NCBI RefSeq assembly: GCF_021653975.1
Contig: NZ_JAJKFK010000013.1
Coordinates: 85,603-149,602 of the forward strand
DNA length: 64,000 nt
Direction: 5' to 3'
Source: Amycolatopsis sp. GM8
GTDB taxonomy: Bacteria > Actinomycetota > Actinomycetes > Mycobacteriales > Pseudonocardiaceae
This document shows, in pieces, positions 34,805 through 44,326 of this stretch. The position numbers were made by a program, and so were the translations under genes. Below the pieces are notes generated by a model. It searched no databases. It was not told the DNA's origin and saw only the letters and a program-made list of their open reading frames with translations. Numbering within the stretch: position 1 is the stretch's first letter; the number at the start of each line of letters is the position of its first letter.

Positions 34805-36072
34805 TCACCGCGGTGGACGTCATCCGCGCGAAGCGCGACGGCGAGCGGCTGAGCGACGAGCAGATCGCGTGGGTCGTCGACGCGTACACCCGCGGGATCG
34901 TCGCCGAGGAGCAGATGGCGGCGCTGGCCATGGCGATCTTCCTGCGCGGCATGGACGCGCACGAGATCGCCACCTGGACCGGCGCGATGATCGACTCGGG
35001 CTCTCGCCTGCAGCTCGACGTCGACCGCCCGACCGTGGACAAGCATTCGACCGGCGGCGTCGGCGACAAGATCACCCTGCCGCTCGCGCCGCTCGTTGCC
35101 GCCTGCGGTGCGGCCGTGCCGCAGCTGTCCGGGCGCGGGCTCGGGCACACCGGCGGGACGCTCGACAAGCTCGAGTCGATCCCCGGCTGGCGCGCGGCGC
35201 TGTCGACCGAGGAGATCACGCGTCAGCTGGGCGAGGTCGGCGCCGTGGTGTGCGCGGCGACCGAGGGGCTGGCGCCGGCCGACCGGAAGCTCTACGCGCT
35301 GCGGGATGTCACGAGCACGGTCGAGTCGATCCCGCTGATCGCCAGTTCGATCATGAGCAAGAAGATCGCCGAGGGCTCGGCCGGACTGGTGCTGGACGTC
35401 AAGGCCGGTTCCGGCGCGTTCATGAAAACCCCTGAGCAGGCAAGGGAACTGGCCAGGACACTCGTCGAGATCGGCACCGCGCACGGGGTCGAGACGACGG
35501 CGCTGCTGACCGAGATGGGCACCCCGCTCGGCCGCGCGGTCGGGAACGCCGTCGAGGTCGCCGAGGCCGTCGAGGTGCTCCAGGGCGGGGGACCGGCGGA
35601 CGTGGTCGAGCTGACCCTCGCGCTGGCGCGGGAAATGCTCGCACTGGCCGGGTTGTCCGATGTGGACCCGGCGCGGGTGCTCGCTTCGGGCGAGGCGTAC
35701 GAGACGTGGCGCCGGATGATCACCGCGCAGGGCGGCGATCCGGAGGCCGCGCTGCCGAAGCCGCGGCACGTCCACGTCGTCGAAGCGCCGGCGGACGGCG
35801 TGCTGTCGCGACTGGACGCCTATGCCGTCGGCGTCGCCGCCTGGCGGCTCGGCGCGGGCCGCGCCCGCAAGGAGGACCCGGTGCAGCACGCGGCGGGCAT
35901 CCTCCTGCACGCGAAGCCGGGCGATCCCGTGTCCGCCGGGGAACCGTTGCTGGAGCTGCATACCGACACCCCGGAGGCCGTTCCCGCGGCCTTGGAGGCG
36001 CTGAGCGATGCCGTGTCGATAGGTGATCCGGTTCCGCGGCGGCCCCTGATCCTCGACACCATCCGCTCATGA
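34801..36072 (+). CDS. deoA: Thymidine phosphorylase
   Basis: 423 residues: phosphorolysis of thymidine or deoxyuridine to base and deoxyribose 1-phosphate. The signature is SGRGLGHTGGTLDKLESIPG; VDKHSTGGVGDK binds phosphate; KAGSGAFMK and LTEMGTPLGRAVGNA follow. The C-terminal pyrimidine-phosphorylase domain has RxKEDPVQHAAGI. The start is GTG 34801, overlapping the cdd stop. A terminator follows at once, so this ends the transporter operon. Confidence 0.95.
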   Translation: MITAVDVIRAKRDGERLSDEQIAWVVDAYTRGIVAEEQMAALAMAIFLRGMDAHEIATWTGAMIDSGSRLQLDVDRPTVDKHSTGGVGDKITLPLAPLVAACGAAVPQLSGRGLGHTGGTLDKLESIPGWRAALSTEEITRQLGEVGAVVCAATEGLAPADRKLYALRDVTSTVESIPLIASSIMSKKIAEGSAGLVLDVKAGSGAFMKTPEQARELARTLVEIGTAHGVETTALLTEMGTPLGRAVGNAVEVAEAVEVLQGGGPADVVELTLALAREMLALAGLSDVDPARVLASGEAYETWRRMITAQGGDPEAALPKPRHVHVVEAPADGVLSRLDAYAVGVAAWRLGAGRARKEDPVQHAAGILLHAKPGDPVSAGEPLLELHTDTPEAVPAALEALSDAVSIGDPVPRRPLILDTIRS

Positions 36073-36074
36073 AG

Positions 36075-36106
36075 AAAGCCCCTCACCTCGCGGAGTGAGG
36101 GGCTTT
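36075..36106. terminator. Terminator between deoA and the coiled-coil gene
   Basis: AAAGCCCCTCAC pairs perfectly with GTGAGGGGCTTT (12 bp, 8-base loop). It has T-runs on both strands and serves two converging genes. Confidence 0.85.
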
Positions 36107-36117
36107 CCGGTTCGGGC

Positions 36118-37302
36118 TCAGGCCTCGGGGGTCTCTTCGCTGTCGGCCTTGGTCTTGACCTCGGGCCCCTTCGGCGCTCGGCCGTTGCGCGCGCGGCGCG
36201 GCTGGCGGGGGGCCGGGGGCGGCGGGGCGATCTGCGGGACGGCCGGGCCGCCGCCGAGCATCAGCTCCGCGAACGTGGCCATCGCCTCGTCCAGCTGGCC
36301 GCCGATGCGGCGCTCGGACTCTTCGTTGTGCTGGCGCACGATGTTCGACACGTTGTCGGTGTCCGGCCGCCCGGACAGGGTGCCGTCGACGCGCGCGAAG
36401 CCGGTCTTGACCGAGGCGCCGAGGTCCCCGAACTGGTGGTTGACCCCGTCCTCGACCTTGTCGATCCGGCTGGCCAGGTCGTCGATCCGGTTGGTGATCG
36501 TCTCCAGGCGGTTCGACAGCCCGTCGAGGCGCACGGACGAGTCGACCATTTCGCCGGTCTCTTCGAGCGCCGTACGCAGCGTCTGGTTGCTGGCCTCGAT
36601 GCGCTCGCGGGTCGCGTTGTCGAGGTTCTCCACGCGGGTGCGCAGGTCGGCGTCGCCGGACTCGACGCGCTCGCGCAGGCCGCCGATGCCGGAGTCGATC
36701 CGCTGGCGCAGATCGGCTTCACCGGTCTCGATGCGCTGGCGCAGATCGGCGTCCCCGGCCTCGACGCGCTCGCGCAGCGCCGACTCGGCACGCTCGATGC
36801 GGTCGTTCACGGGACCGAGCACCGACTGCGGGATCGAGTCGAGCTTCCCATCCTGCTTGTCCAGGTGCCCGCCCAGCTCGTCGAGCCGGCGGTGGATGTT
36901 CTGGAGCTTGTCCTCGAGGCCGTCCATCCGGCCCGCGACGCCCTCGAACCGGGCCGCGACCCCGTCGAGCCTGCCGTCCAGCTGGGCGAACGGCTTGGCC
37001 AGCTTGTCGACGATGCTCTCCACCGCGCGGGCCAGGTCGGCGATGGCGTTGTCCTGAGCTTCGAGCTTGGACATGGCCTCGTCGAGCCGCTCCGCCAGCA
37101 CACTGACCTCGGTGCGGTCGGGCAGCTCGGACAGTCGCTTGCGCACGGCGCCGAGCGAGTCGACAGGGGCGAGCCGCGCGTAGATGTCGTCCAGCGCGTC
37201 GAAGATCTGCTGCTGCTCGCTCTCCCGGACTTCGGCCGCGCGCACCAGCATGTTGCGCATCCGGTCGAAGGACGGAGCTCCAATGTGATTGTCAGTGGTC
37301 AC
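36118..37302 (-). CDS. Long coiled-coil protein with 11-residue repeats
   Basis: 394 residues, almost wholly helical and charged. Residues 175-251 are seven consecutive 11-residue units of the form (x)LRxR(V/I)ExGxA. Heptad-like coiled coil precedes and follows (RLDGVAARFEGVAGRMDGLEDK, LSNRLETITNRIDDLASRID). The C-terminus is Pro-rich then basic/acidic (PRQPRRARNGRAPKG). GTG 37302 is the start. I do not recognise a function; no membrane segment is present. It converges on deoA and is divergent from add. Confidence 0.7.
   Translation of the reverse strand: MTTDNHIGAPSFDRMRNMLVRAAEVRESEQQQIFDALDDIYARLAPVDSLGAVRKRLSELPDRTEVSVLAERLDEAMSKLEAQDNAIADLARAVESIVDKLAKPFAQLDGRLDGVAARFEGVAGRMDGLEDKLQNIHRRLDELGGHLDKQDGKLDSIPQSVLGPVNDRIERAESALRERVEAGDADLRQRIETGEADLRQRIDSGIGGLRERVESGDADLRTRVENLDNATRERIEASNQTLRTALEETGEMVDSSVRLDGLSNRLETITNRIDDLASRIDKVEDGVNHQFGDLGASVKTGFARVDGTLSGRPDTDNVSNIVRQHNEESERRIGGQLDEAMATFAELMLGGGPAVPQIAPPPPAPRQPRRARNGRAPKGPEVKTKADSEETPEA
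36550..36780 (-). repeat. 33-bp (11-residue) tandem repeats
   Basis: Seven in-frame units encode hendecad repeats in the coiled-coil gene, such as ALRERVEAGDA, DLRQRIETGEA, DLRQRIDSGIG and GLRERVESGDA. An 11-residue period favours a nearly straight, slightly right-handed coiled coil. Confidence 0.8.
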
Positions 37303-37510
37303 TTCGATGTCCTTCGTCGGCGGGGAAAGAAGGGACGTTGGCCGGAAGCTTAACCATCAGAAAATTGCTGTGGGTATCGCCCCCGTAAAGGCCATCGGCC
37401 GCAGGTCTACTCACATGGCCCATTACCGGGGGCGGGCCGGAGCTGAGGGTTGAGTGGAGGTGGAGACTTGCGGGGCCATCGGGGTGAAACGGGCTCGGTA
37501 CCGTGATGGC
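37303..37510. other. Divergent promoter gap, coiled-coil gene / add
   Basis: 208 bases without a gene. They must hold divergent promoters for the coiled-coil gene and add; I see no clear dyad or consensus promoter. Confidence 0.4.
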
Positions 37511-38605
37511 ATGTCTGCTGAGTACACGCCTCTGACCTCGGACTCGATCCGCAGAGTACCCAAGGTATTACTCCATGATCACCTGGACGGTGGCCTGCGT
37601 CCGGGCACCGTGATCGAGCTGGCCGACGCCATCGGCTATGACGCTTTACCCACCACGGACGTCGGCGAGCTGGGCCTTTGGTTCCGGGGTGCCGCCGACT
37701 CCGGTTCGCTCGAGTCCTATCTCGAGACCTTCGCGCATACCTGCGGTGTCATGCAGACCGAAGAAGCGCTGGTCAGGGTGGCCGCCGAGTGCGCGGAGGA
37801 CCTCGCCGCCGACGGCGTCGTGTACGCCGAGGTGCGGTACGCGCCGGAGCTGTTCGTCGAGCACGGGCTCTCGCTGGACGCCGTCGTCGAGGCGGTCCAG
37901 GCGGGGTTTGCTGAGGGTGAGCGACGAGCCGCTGAGCAGGGAAAAACCACTCGAATGGGTACTCTTCTGTGTGCGATGCGTCAGCACGCCCGGGCGCAGG
38001 AGATCGCCGAGGTCGCAGTGCGTTACCGGGACGCCGGAGTCGTCGGGTTCGACATCGCGGGACCGGAAGCGGGATTTCCGCCCACCCGAAATCTCGACGC
38101 ATTCGAGTATTTGCGGACCAACAATGCGCATTTCACCATTCATGCCGGTGAGGCGTTCGGACTCGCGTCTATTTGGGAAGCTATTCAGCATTGTGGCGCG
38201 GAACGGCTCGGGCACGGGGTCCGCATCGTGGACGACCTCAAGTCGAACCCGGACGGTTCGGTCGAGCTCGGCCGGCTGGCCGCGTACGTCCGCGATCGCC
38301 GCATCCCGCTGGAGATCTGCCCGTCGTCCAATGTGCAGACCGGCGCCGCCGCGTCGATCGCCGACCACCCCATCGGGTTACTGAGCAAGCTGCGCTTCCG
38401 AGTGACCGTCAACACCGACAACCGGCTGATGAGCGGGTGCACGCTGTCGAGCGAGTTCGCCGCGCTGGCGGAGGCGTTCGGGTACGGCTGGGCCGATCTG
38501 CAGTGGTTCACGATCAACGCGATGAAGTCCGCGTTCATCGATTTCGATCAGCGTCTCGCGCTGATCAACAACGTGATCAAGCCCGGCTACGCGGCGTTGG
38601 TCTGA
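37511..38605 (+). CDS. add: Adenosine deaminase
   Basis: 364 residues: adenosine or deoxyadenosine to inosine. Metal and substrate motifs are present: LLHDHLDGG (two His), FTIHAGEAFG (His and catalytic Glu), SSNVQTGA, and TVNTDNRLMSG (Asp). ATG 37511 gives MSAEYTPLTSDSIRR; earlier in-frame starts have no homology-like sequence. It lies close to the nucleoside importer and completes its purine side. Confidence 0.95.
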   Translation: MSAEYTPLTSDSIRRVPKVLLHDHLDGGLRPGTVIELADAIGYDALPTTDVGELGLWFRGAADSGSLESYLETFAHTCGVMQTEEALVRVAAECAEDLAADGVVYAEVRYAPELFVEHGLSLDAVVEAVQAGFAEGERRAAEQGKTTRMGTLLCAMRQHARAQEIAEVAVRYRDAGVVGFDIAGPEAGFPPTRNLDAFEYLRTNNAHFTIHAGEAFGLASIWEAIQHCGAERLGHGVRIVDDLKSNPDGSVELGRLAAYVRDRRIPLEICPSSNVQTGAAASIADHPIGLLSKLRFRVTVNTDNRLMSGCTLSSEFAALAEAFGYGWADLQWFTINAMKSAFIDFDQRLALINNVIKPGYAALV

Positions 38606-38653
38606 CTGCCGGGGCACAAAACCCTTGCTGTCCTTAGCATGAGTAACTAAAGT

Positions 38654-38671
38654 CCAAGATATAAGACTTGG
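38654..38671. promoter_or_regulatory. Weak dyad upstream of MFS gene
   Basis: CCAAGATATAAGACTTGG has 5-bp inverted arms with an 8-bp AT-rich centre, 16 bases before the MFS start, in an AT-rich patch unlike the surroundings. It may be a promoter/operator. Confidence 0.3.
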
Positions 38672-38686
38672 TTCTCATATACTGGG

Positions 38687-39886
38687 ATGGTCGCAATGGG
38701 TGAGTCCGCGGTGCTGGGCACGGAGAGCAAGCGACGGTGGGGGATCCTCGCGCTAGGCCTCTCCGCCCAGACCGCGAGCTGCTCGTTCCTCTACGGCATC
38801 CCGTTTCTGGTACCGGCGATGCGCGCGGCCGACGGCCTGTCGCTCGCGCAGGCGGGCACCGTGGTCGCCGCGCCCAGCGTCGGCCTGCTGCTGACGCTCA
38901 TCGCGTGGGGCGCCGCGGCCGACCGGTACGGCGAGCGGCTCGTGATGGCGATCGGGCTGGGGGTTTCGGGGCTGCTGTTGCTCGTCGCCGGCCTCGCGCA
39001 TCCGTCGATCGGCGCGATGTTCGTGCTGTTCCTGCTCGCCGGGGCGAGCACCGCGTCGGTCAACGCCGCCAGCGGCCGGGCGGTGATGGGCTGGTTCGCG
39101 CCGTCGGAACGCGGCGTCGCGATGGGGATCCGGCAGACCGCGCAGCCATTGGGTGTCGGCGTCGCGGCGCTCGCGCTGCCGCCGCTCGCGCAACACTGGG
39201 GCTTCCACGCGGCGATGCTGTTCCCGGCCGGTTTCGCGCTGGTGGTTGCCGCGCTCGTGGCCTGGCTCGTCATCGACCCGCCGCGCCCGCCGAAGAAGGA
39301 GGGTGCGCCGAAGGCCCGCTCGCCCTATCGCGAGCCGACGTTGTGGCGCCTGCACGGGGCGAGCACGTTGCTGGTGGTGCCGCAGTTCGCGGTGTCGGCG
39401 TTCGCGCCGGTGTATCTGGTGACCCAGCACCAGTGGAGTCCGCTCGCGGCCGGCTGGTTCCTCGCGGCGGTGCAGGCGCTCGGCGCGGTGGGGCGGCTGG
39501 TTTCGGGGTGGTGGTCGGACCGGGTGGGCAGCAGGCTGCGCCCGATGCGGCAGCTGGCGGTGGCCAGTGCGGTGGTGATGCTGCTGGTCGGGCTCGGGGA
39601 CGTGACGGGTCTGTGGCTGGTGTTGCTCGCGCTGGTCCTCGCGGCGGTGATCACCGTGGCGGACAACGGTCTCGGCTTCACGGCGTCGGCCGAGCTGGCC
39701 GGGATCGACTGGGCGGGGCGGGCGATGGGGGCGCAGAACACCGCGCAGAACGTGGCGGCGTCGCTGACCCCGCCCCTGCTGGGCCTGGTGATCGGCGACT
39801 CACGTTATGCGCTGGCGTTCGGCATCGCCGCGGTGTTCCCGGTGCTGGCGATCTGGCTGACCCCGGTACACGCCGAGCGCCGGTGA
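38687..39886 (+). CDS. MFS transporter
   Basis: 399 residues with 12 predicted helices. The motif-A loop is WGAAADRYGERLVM; SVNAASGRAVMGWFAPSERGVAMGIRQTAQPLG resembles nitrate/cyanate-type MFS members, and SGWWSDRVGSRLRPMRQ is the second-half loop. The substrate is not predictable. ATG 38687 or ATG 38696 may start it. It is monocistronic between add and the converging acidic-protein gene. Confidence 0.85.
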   Translation: MVAMGESAVLGTESKRRWGILALGLSAQTASCSFLYGIPFLVPAMRAADGLSLAQAGTVVAAPSVGLLLTLIAWGAAADRYGERLVMAIGLGVSGLLLLVAGLAHPSIGAMFVLFLLAGASTASVNAASGRAVMGWFAPSERGVAMGIRQTAQPLGVGVAALALPPLAQHWGFHAAMLFPAGFALVVAALVAWLVIDPPRPPKKEGAPKARSPYREPTLWRLHGASTLLVVPQFAVSAFAPVYLVTQHQWSPLAAGWFLAAVQALGAVGRLVSGWWSDRVGSRLRPMRQLAVASAVVMLLVGLGDVTGLWLVLLALVLAAVITVADNGLGFTASAELAGIDWAGRAMGAQNTAQNVAASLTPPLLGLVIGDSRYALAFGIAAVFPVLAIWLTPVHAERR

Positions 39887-39974
39887 TCGTGAGCCCCGGC
39901 CCCGATCGCCGAGTGTTCGACGTTCGTGGCCGGTGTGCCCTTGGTTTTCCTTGCCGGGCCGCGGTTTCCCGGTG

Positions 39975-41234
39975 TTACTTCCCGTGCACCCGCAGGCGGT
40001 TTTCGAAGGTCTCGACCAGTTTGCGCCACTCGCTCTGTTCGGTGTCGAACGGCGGGCTCGGCGCGAGCCGGTTCGGGTCCGGGTGGAGCACGAACGAGAT
40101 CAGCCAGCCCAGACTCTCCGAAGAGGACAGTGCCGTGGACACCGAGTCGTCGTCGGCCCAATCGGCCGCGTCGGTGAGCAGTTCCACCGCCAGTTCGAGC
40201 TGCGTCGGGTCGATCGCGTCGGGGCCTTCGGCCAGATCCTCGGCCAGCCCGGCGAGCACGTAGGTGTTGTCGGTGTCGACCTCGACCTCCAGCTCACCCG
40301 CGGTCGCCTTGGTCAGCACTTCGTCCCAAGTGGACACCTGCGCGAGGTCGGTGTCCGCCAGTTCCTTGCCGGCGAGCGAGCGCGCCAGCGCCCGGGCTGA
40401 CGCGAACACGTCGATGCGGTCGTCGGAGCCGAGGAACACCGGCTCGTCTTCGAGGTAGCACCGGAGCGTGTAGTACTCCTTGTCGGAGGTGACGATCTTG
40501 ATCGGGTCGATGCCGACCTCGCCCCAGAAACCGACCGGCTCTTCCTCTTCGTCGTCCTCTTCCACGGTGTCGAGGTCCTCGTCGAGATCCTCGGCCTCGG
40601 TGTCGACCCCGGCCTCCGCCTCGGCGGACTCCTCCAGGAACGCGGCGAGCTCCTCGGCGGTCTGTTCCAATACCGCGGCATCCACCTCGGGCACCTTCAC
40701 GAGGCTGTCGATCGCGTCGAGCACGGTGTCCCACTTGTCCGACACCGCCTCGGACAGGTCCGTCCACAGGCGCTCGCCCTCGCGGCCGGTGAACGGCAGG
40801 CGGCCCTGGTCCAGCAGCGAGAAGCCCTCGGTGGCGTCGAGCACCTCGTGCACCTCGTCGAGCTCGCACACGTCCGCGAGCGACCGCACGATGCCGATGA
40901 TCTCCGCCAGCTCGCTGATCGTCCACGAGTCCGGCTCCTCCGCGACCAGTTCGGGCACGCCGACAAGGTCGAAGGAATGGTCGTCATCGGGGATCAGCTC
41001 GGGCACGTTCAGTGCCGGCACGACCTGCCAGGCCGGATGGTCGATCAGGTCGTGCTGTTCGGCGGTCCGGACGAACGCCGCCAGATGCGCGGCGTCGGGG
41101 AAGGCATAGAGATCCTCGTCATCGCCGAGGAAGGCCTCCCATTCCTCACCGTCCTCCCGCCAGCGCGGGGCCCAGAGGGTGACCAGGTCCCCCTGTGGCA
41201 GCCCGAGTTCGATCGGGACGATGTCCTGTGCCAT
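39975..41234 (-). CDS. Acidic actinobacterial protein of unknown function (often labelled primosomal protein)
   Basis: 419 residues, very acidic, starting MAQDIVPIELGLPQGDLVTLW. A Glu/Asp run lies near residues 205-235 (EAEDLDEDLDTVEEDDEEEE). The C-terminal half has the YYTLRCYLEDEPVFLGSDD block. No enzymatic motif is visible. The start has GGAGG (CCGGAGGCTTGGC ATG). Homologues in actinobacteria carry the label primosomal protein, which I consider unsupported. It is divergent from the DUF3516 helicase with a 109-bp gap. Confidence 0.7.
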   Translation of the reverse strand: MAQDIVPIELGLPQGDLVTLWAPRWREDGEEWEAFLGDDEDLYAFPDAAHLAAFVRTAEQHDLIDHPAWQVVPALNVPELIPDDDHSFDLVGVPELVAEEPDSWTISELAEIIGIVRSLADVCELDEVHEVLDATEGFSLLDQGRLPFTGREGERLWTDLSEAVSDKWDTVLDAIDSLVKVPEVDAAVLEQTAEELAAFLEESAEAEAGVDTEAEDLDEDLDTVEEDDEEEEPVGFWGEVGIDPIKIVTSDKEYYTLRCYLEDEPVFLGSDDRIDVFASARALARSLAGKELADTDLAQVSTWDEVLTKATAGELEVEVDTDNTYVLAGLAEDLAEGPDAIDPTQLELAVELLTDAADWADDDSVSTALSSSESLGWLISFVLHPDPNRLAPSPPFDTEQSEWRKLVETFENRLRVHGK

Positions 41235-41343
41235 GCCAAGCCTCCGGATTACCACCTGTGTGCAGCGAAGCCTACGGGTTTGCGGGTGAAGCCGCGATGG
41301 GCCCCATGACCTGCACACCCGCGGATGGCACGATGGGAACATA

Positions 41344-43848
41344 ATGACACTCGCAGATCTCCTACCAGCGGCTCCCGAACCCGACGCGTTGTTCGAAGCG
41401 TTCTCGTCATGGACGGCCGAACGTGGCATCGAGTTGTACCCGGCGCAGGAGGAGGCGCTGATCGAGGTCGTCTCGGGCGCCAACGTCATCTTGTCCACCC
41501 CGACCGGTTCCGGAAAAAGCCTGGTCGCGGTGGGTGCGCATTTCACGGCGATGGCGCACGGCAAGCGGTCCTATTACACGGCGCCCATCAAGGCGCTCGT
41601 CTCGGAGAAGTTCTTTTCGCTGATCGAGATCTTCGGCGCGGACAACGTCGGGATGATGACGGGTGACTCCAGCGTCAACCCGGACGCCCCGATCATTTGT
41701 TGTACGGCCGAAATCCTGGCGAACATCGCGTTGCGGTTCGGTGCTGACGCGCCGGTGGGCCAGGTGGTCGCGGACGAGTTCCATTTCTATTCCGAACCGG
41801 ACAGAGGCTGGGCCTGGCAGGTTCCGATCGTCGAACTCCCGCAGGCACAGTTCGTGCTCATGTCGGCCACGCTGGGCGACGTTTCCTTCTTCGAGAAGGA
41901 CCTCACGCGCCGCACCGGCCGGACGACGGCGGTGGTCACTTCGGCGGAGCGGCCGGTGCCGCTGACCTATCGGTACGCGCTGACGCCGTTGCACGAAACG
42001 ATGTCGGAACTGTTGAACGGCGGGCAAGCGCCGGTCTACGTCGTGCATTTCTCGCAGGCCGCGGCGATCGAGCGGGCGCAGGCGCTGATGAGCATCAACG
42101 TGACCACGCGCGCGGAAAAGGACGCGATCGCCGACGTGATCGGCGACTTCCGGTTCTCCGCGGGTTTCGGGAAGACGTTGTCCCGGCTGGTGCGGCACGG
42201 GATCGGGGTGCACCACGCGGGAATGCTGCCCAAGTACCGGCGCCTGGTCGAGCAGCTCGCGCAGTCGGGGCTGCTCAAGGTGATCTGCGGGACCGACACG
42301 CTCGGCGTCGGCATCAACGTGCCGATCCGGACGGTGGTCTTCTCGGCGTTGACGAAGTACGACGGGGTGCGGCAACGGCATCTGAAGGCGCGCGAGTTCC
42401 ACCAGATCGCCGGCCGGGCGGGGCGCGCGGGGTTCGACACCGACGGGTATGTCGTCGTGCAGGCGCCGGACCACGTGGTCGAGAACGCGAAACTGCTGGA
42501 GAAGGCCGGCGACGACCCGAAGAAGAAGCGGAAGATCGTCCGGAAGAAGGCGCCCGAGGGGTTCGTCAACTGGACGGAGAGCACCTTCGACCGGCTGATC
42601 GCCTCGCAGCCGGAGCCGCTCACGTCGAGCTTCCGGGTCAGCCACTCGATGCTGCTGAACGTGATTTCCCGGCCGGGCAACGCCTTCGAGCACATGCGGC
42701 ATCTGCTGGAGGACAACCACGAGGACCGGCCGGCGCAGCGCCGGCACATCCTGCGCGCGATCGCGATGTACCGCGCGCTGCTCGCCGCGGGTGTCGTCGA
42801 ACGGCTCGACGAGCCCGACGGCGAGGGCCGGATCGTCCGGCTCACGGTTGACCTGCAGTTCGATTTCGCTTTGAACCAGCCGCTTTCGCCGTTCGCGCTC
42901 GCCGCGATCGACCTGCTGGACGTCGAGTCGCCGTCGTACCCGCTGGACGTCGTGTCGGTGATCGAGTCCACTGTGGACGACCCGCGTCCGGTGCTGTCGC
43001 AGCAGCAGTTCAAGGCGCGCGGCGAGGCGGTGGCGGCGATGAAGGCCGAGGGCATGGAGTACGACGAGCGGATGGCGCTGCTCGACGAGGTCACCTACCC
43101 GAAGCCGCTGGAAGAGTTGCTGGGCGCGGCGTACGAGACCTATCGCGGCGGGCATCCGTGGGTCGCGGACTACCAGTTGTCGCCGAAGTCGGTCGTGCGG
43201 GACATGTACGAGCGGGCGATGAACTTCGTGGAGTACATCAACTTCTACTCGCTCGCCCGGTCGGAAGGCCTGGTACTGCGGTATCTGGCGGACGGTTACG
43301 ACGCGTTGCGGCACACCGTGCCCGATGAGGCGAAAACCGAGGCACTGCAGGACCTGATCGCGTGGCTCGGCGAGCTGGTGCGGCAGGTCGACTCCAGCCT
43401 GCTCGACGAGTGGGAAGCGTTGCGGCACCCGGGCGACACGTCCGCGCACGCGCCGTCACTCCCCGAGGGCCCGCCGCCGGTCACCCGGAACGAGCGCGCT
43501 TTCCGCGTGCTGGTGCGGAACGAGCTGTTCCGGCGGGTGGAGCTGGCGGCGCGTCGCGCGTATGAGGAGCTCGGCGCGCTGGACGGCGCGTCGGGCTGGG
43601 ACGCCGTCGAGTGGGAGGCGGCACTTGAGGACTACTTCGAGGAGCACGACGAGCTGGGCACAGGCCCCGATGCGCGCGGCCCGGCGCTGCTGATCATCGA
43701 GAAGGAGGCGGAGATCTGGCGGCTGCGGCAGATCTTCGACGACCCCGAGGGCGACCATGACTGGGGGATCAGTGCGGAGGCCGACCTCGCGGCGTCCGAC
43801 GAGCTCGGGGAAGCCGTGGTCCGGGTTACCGGCGTGAACCAGCTGTAG
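41344..43848 (+). CDS. DEAD/DEAH-like superfamily 2 helicase with DUF3516
   Basis: 834 residues. Motif I TPTGSGKS (52-59), motif II DEFH (144-147, in place of DExH), motif III SAT near 175, and motif VI QIAGRAGRAG near 352 define a Ski2-like helicase core. The C-terminal half is DUF3516. Actinobacterial members are annotated as RNA helicases; the nucleic-acid target is unknown. Its 3' end overlaps the converging membrane-protein gene by 23 bp. Confidence 0.88.
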   Translation: MTLADLLPAAPEPDALFEAFSSWTAERGIELYPAQEEALIEVVSGANVILSTPTGSGKSLVAVGAHFTAMAHGKRSYYTAPIKALVSEKFFSLIEIFGADNVGMMTGDSSVNPDAPIICCTAEILANIALRFGADAPVGQVVADEFHFYSEPDRGWAWQVPIVELPQAQFVLMSATLGDVSFFEKDLTRRTGRTTAVVTSAERPVPLTYRYALTPLHETMSELLNGGQAPVYVVHFSQAAAIERAQALMSINVTTRAEKDAIADVIGDFRFSAGFGKTLSRLVRHGIGVHHAGMLPKYRRLVEQLAQSGLLKVICGTDTLGVGINVPIRTVVFSALTKYDGVRQRHLKAREFHQIAGRAGRAGFDTDGYVVVQAPDHVVENAKLLEKAGDDPKKKRKIVRKKAPEGFVNWTESTFDRLIASQPEPLTSSFRVSHSMLLNVISRPGNAFEHMRHLLEDNHEDRPAQRRHILRAIAMYRALLAAGVVERLDEPDGEGRIVRLTVDLQFDFALNQPLSPFALAAIDLLDVESPSYPLDVVSVIESTVDDPRPVLSQQQFKARGEAVAAMKAEGMEYDERMALLDEVTYPKPLEELLGAAYETYRGGHPWVADYQLSPKSVVRDMYERAMNFVEYINFYSLARSEGLVLRYLADGYDALRHTVPDEAKTEALQDLIAWLGELVRQVDSSLLDEWEALRHPGDTSAHAPSLPEGPPPVTRNERAFRVLVRNELFRRVELAARRAYEELGALDGASGWDAVEWEAALEDYFEEHDELGTGPDARGPALLIIEKEAEIWRLRQIFDDPEGDHDWGISAEADLAASDELGEAVVRVTGVNQL

Positions 43849-44326
43849 TCCCGCGCGCGATCAGGACCACGAACTGACCGAGCACCACCAGGCCCACGGC
43901 GAGACTCATCCACAGCGTGACCTGGCGGACGCCGGTGCTCACGTCGAGCTGGTCGAGTCGCCGCAGGACCAGCACCAGGACCGCGGCCAGCTCCACCGGG
44001 AACAGGATGTTCGCGGCGAGTTGCCAGCCGATCGGCAGCGGGCGGGTGCGGTCCTGCCGTTTGCGCGGGATGAACGCCCAGGCCTGCTCGGCGTAGTAGC
44101 GGCCGGCCAGCGCGCCGAAGCCGATGAGCGCGGCCCCGGCGATCAGCGGCACGACATAGCTGCCACTGGCGAACCAGGTCAGCGCGGCCAGGCAGAGCGC
44201 GACCGGCGGGTTCGTGAGCGCGCCGACCAGCCACGAGATCCGGAACGGGCGCCGGGCCTCGCGCAGGTCCAGCGGGTGGACCAAGGGCTGCAGCGCGGGG
44301 TCGGGAAGGTGCACCAGTTCGTTCAT
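43826..44326 (-). CDS. Small integral membrane protein
   Basis: 166 residues with four predicted helices (LVGALTNPPVALCLAALTWFA, YVVPLIAGAALIGFGALAG, LAANILFPVELAAVLVLVL, VTLWMSLAVGLVVLGQFVVLI). I do not recognise the family. ATG 44326 has GGAGG upstream and overlaps the stop of the upstream helix-turn-helix gene (ATGA), so the two form a unit, plausibly a sensor or modulator pair. Confidence 0.65.
   Translation of the reverse strand: MNELVHLPDPALQPLVHPLDLREARRPFRISWLVGALTNPPVALCLAALTWFASGSYVVPLIAGAALIGFGALAGRYYAEQAWAFIPRKRQDRTRPLPIGWQLAANILFPVELAAVLVLVLRRLDQLDVSTGVRQVTLWMSLAVGLVVLGQFVVLIARGTTAGSRR

Noticed and set aside
41344..43848. Phage or defence-island helicase
   Set aside because: The DUF3516 helicase is widespread in actinobacterial core genomes and no nuclease or methylase genes flank it.
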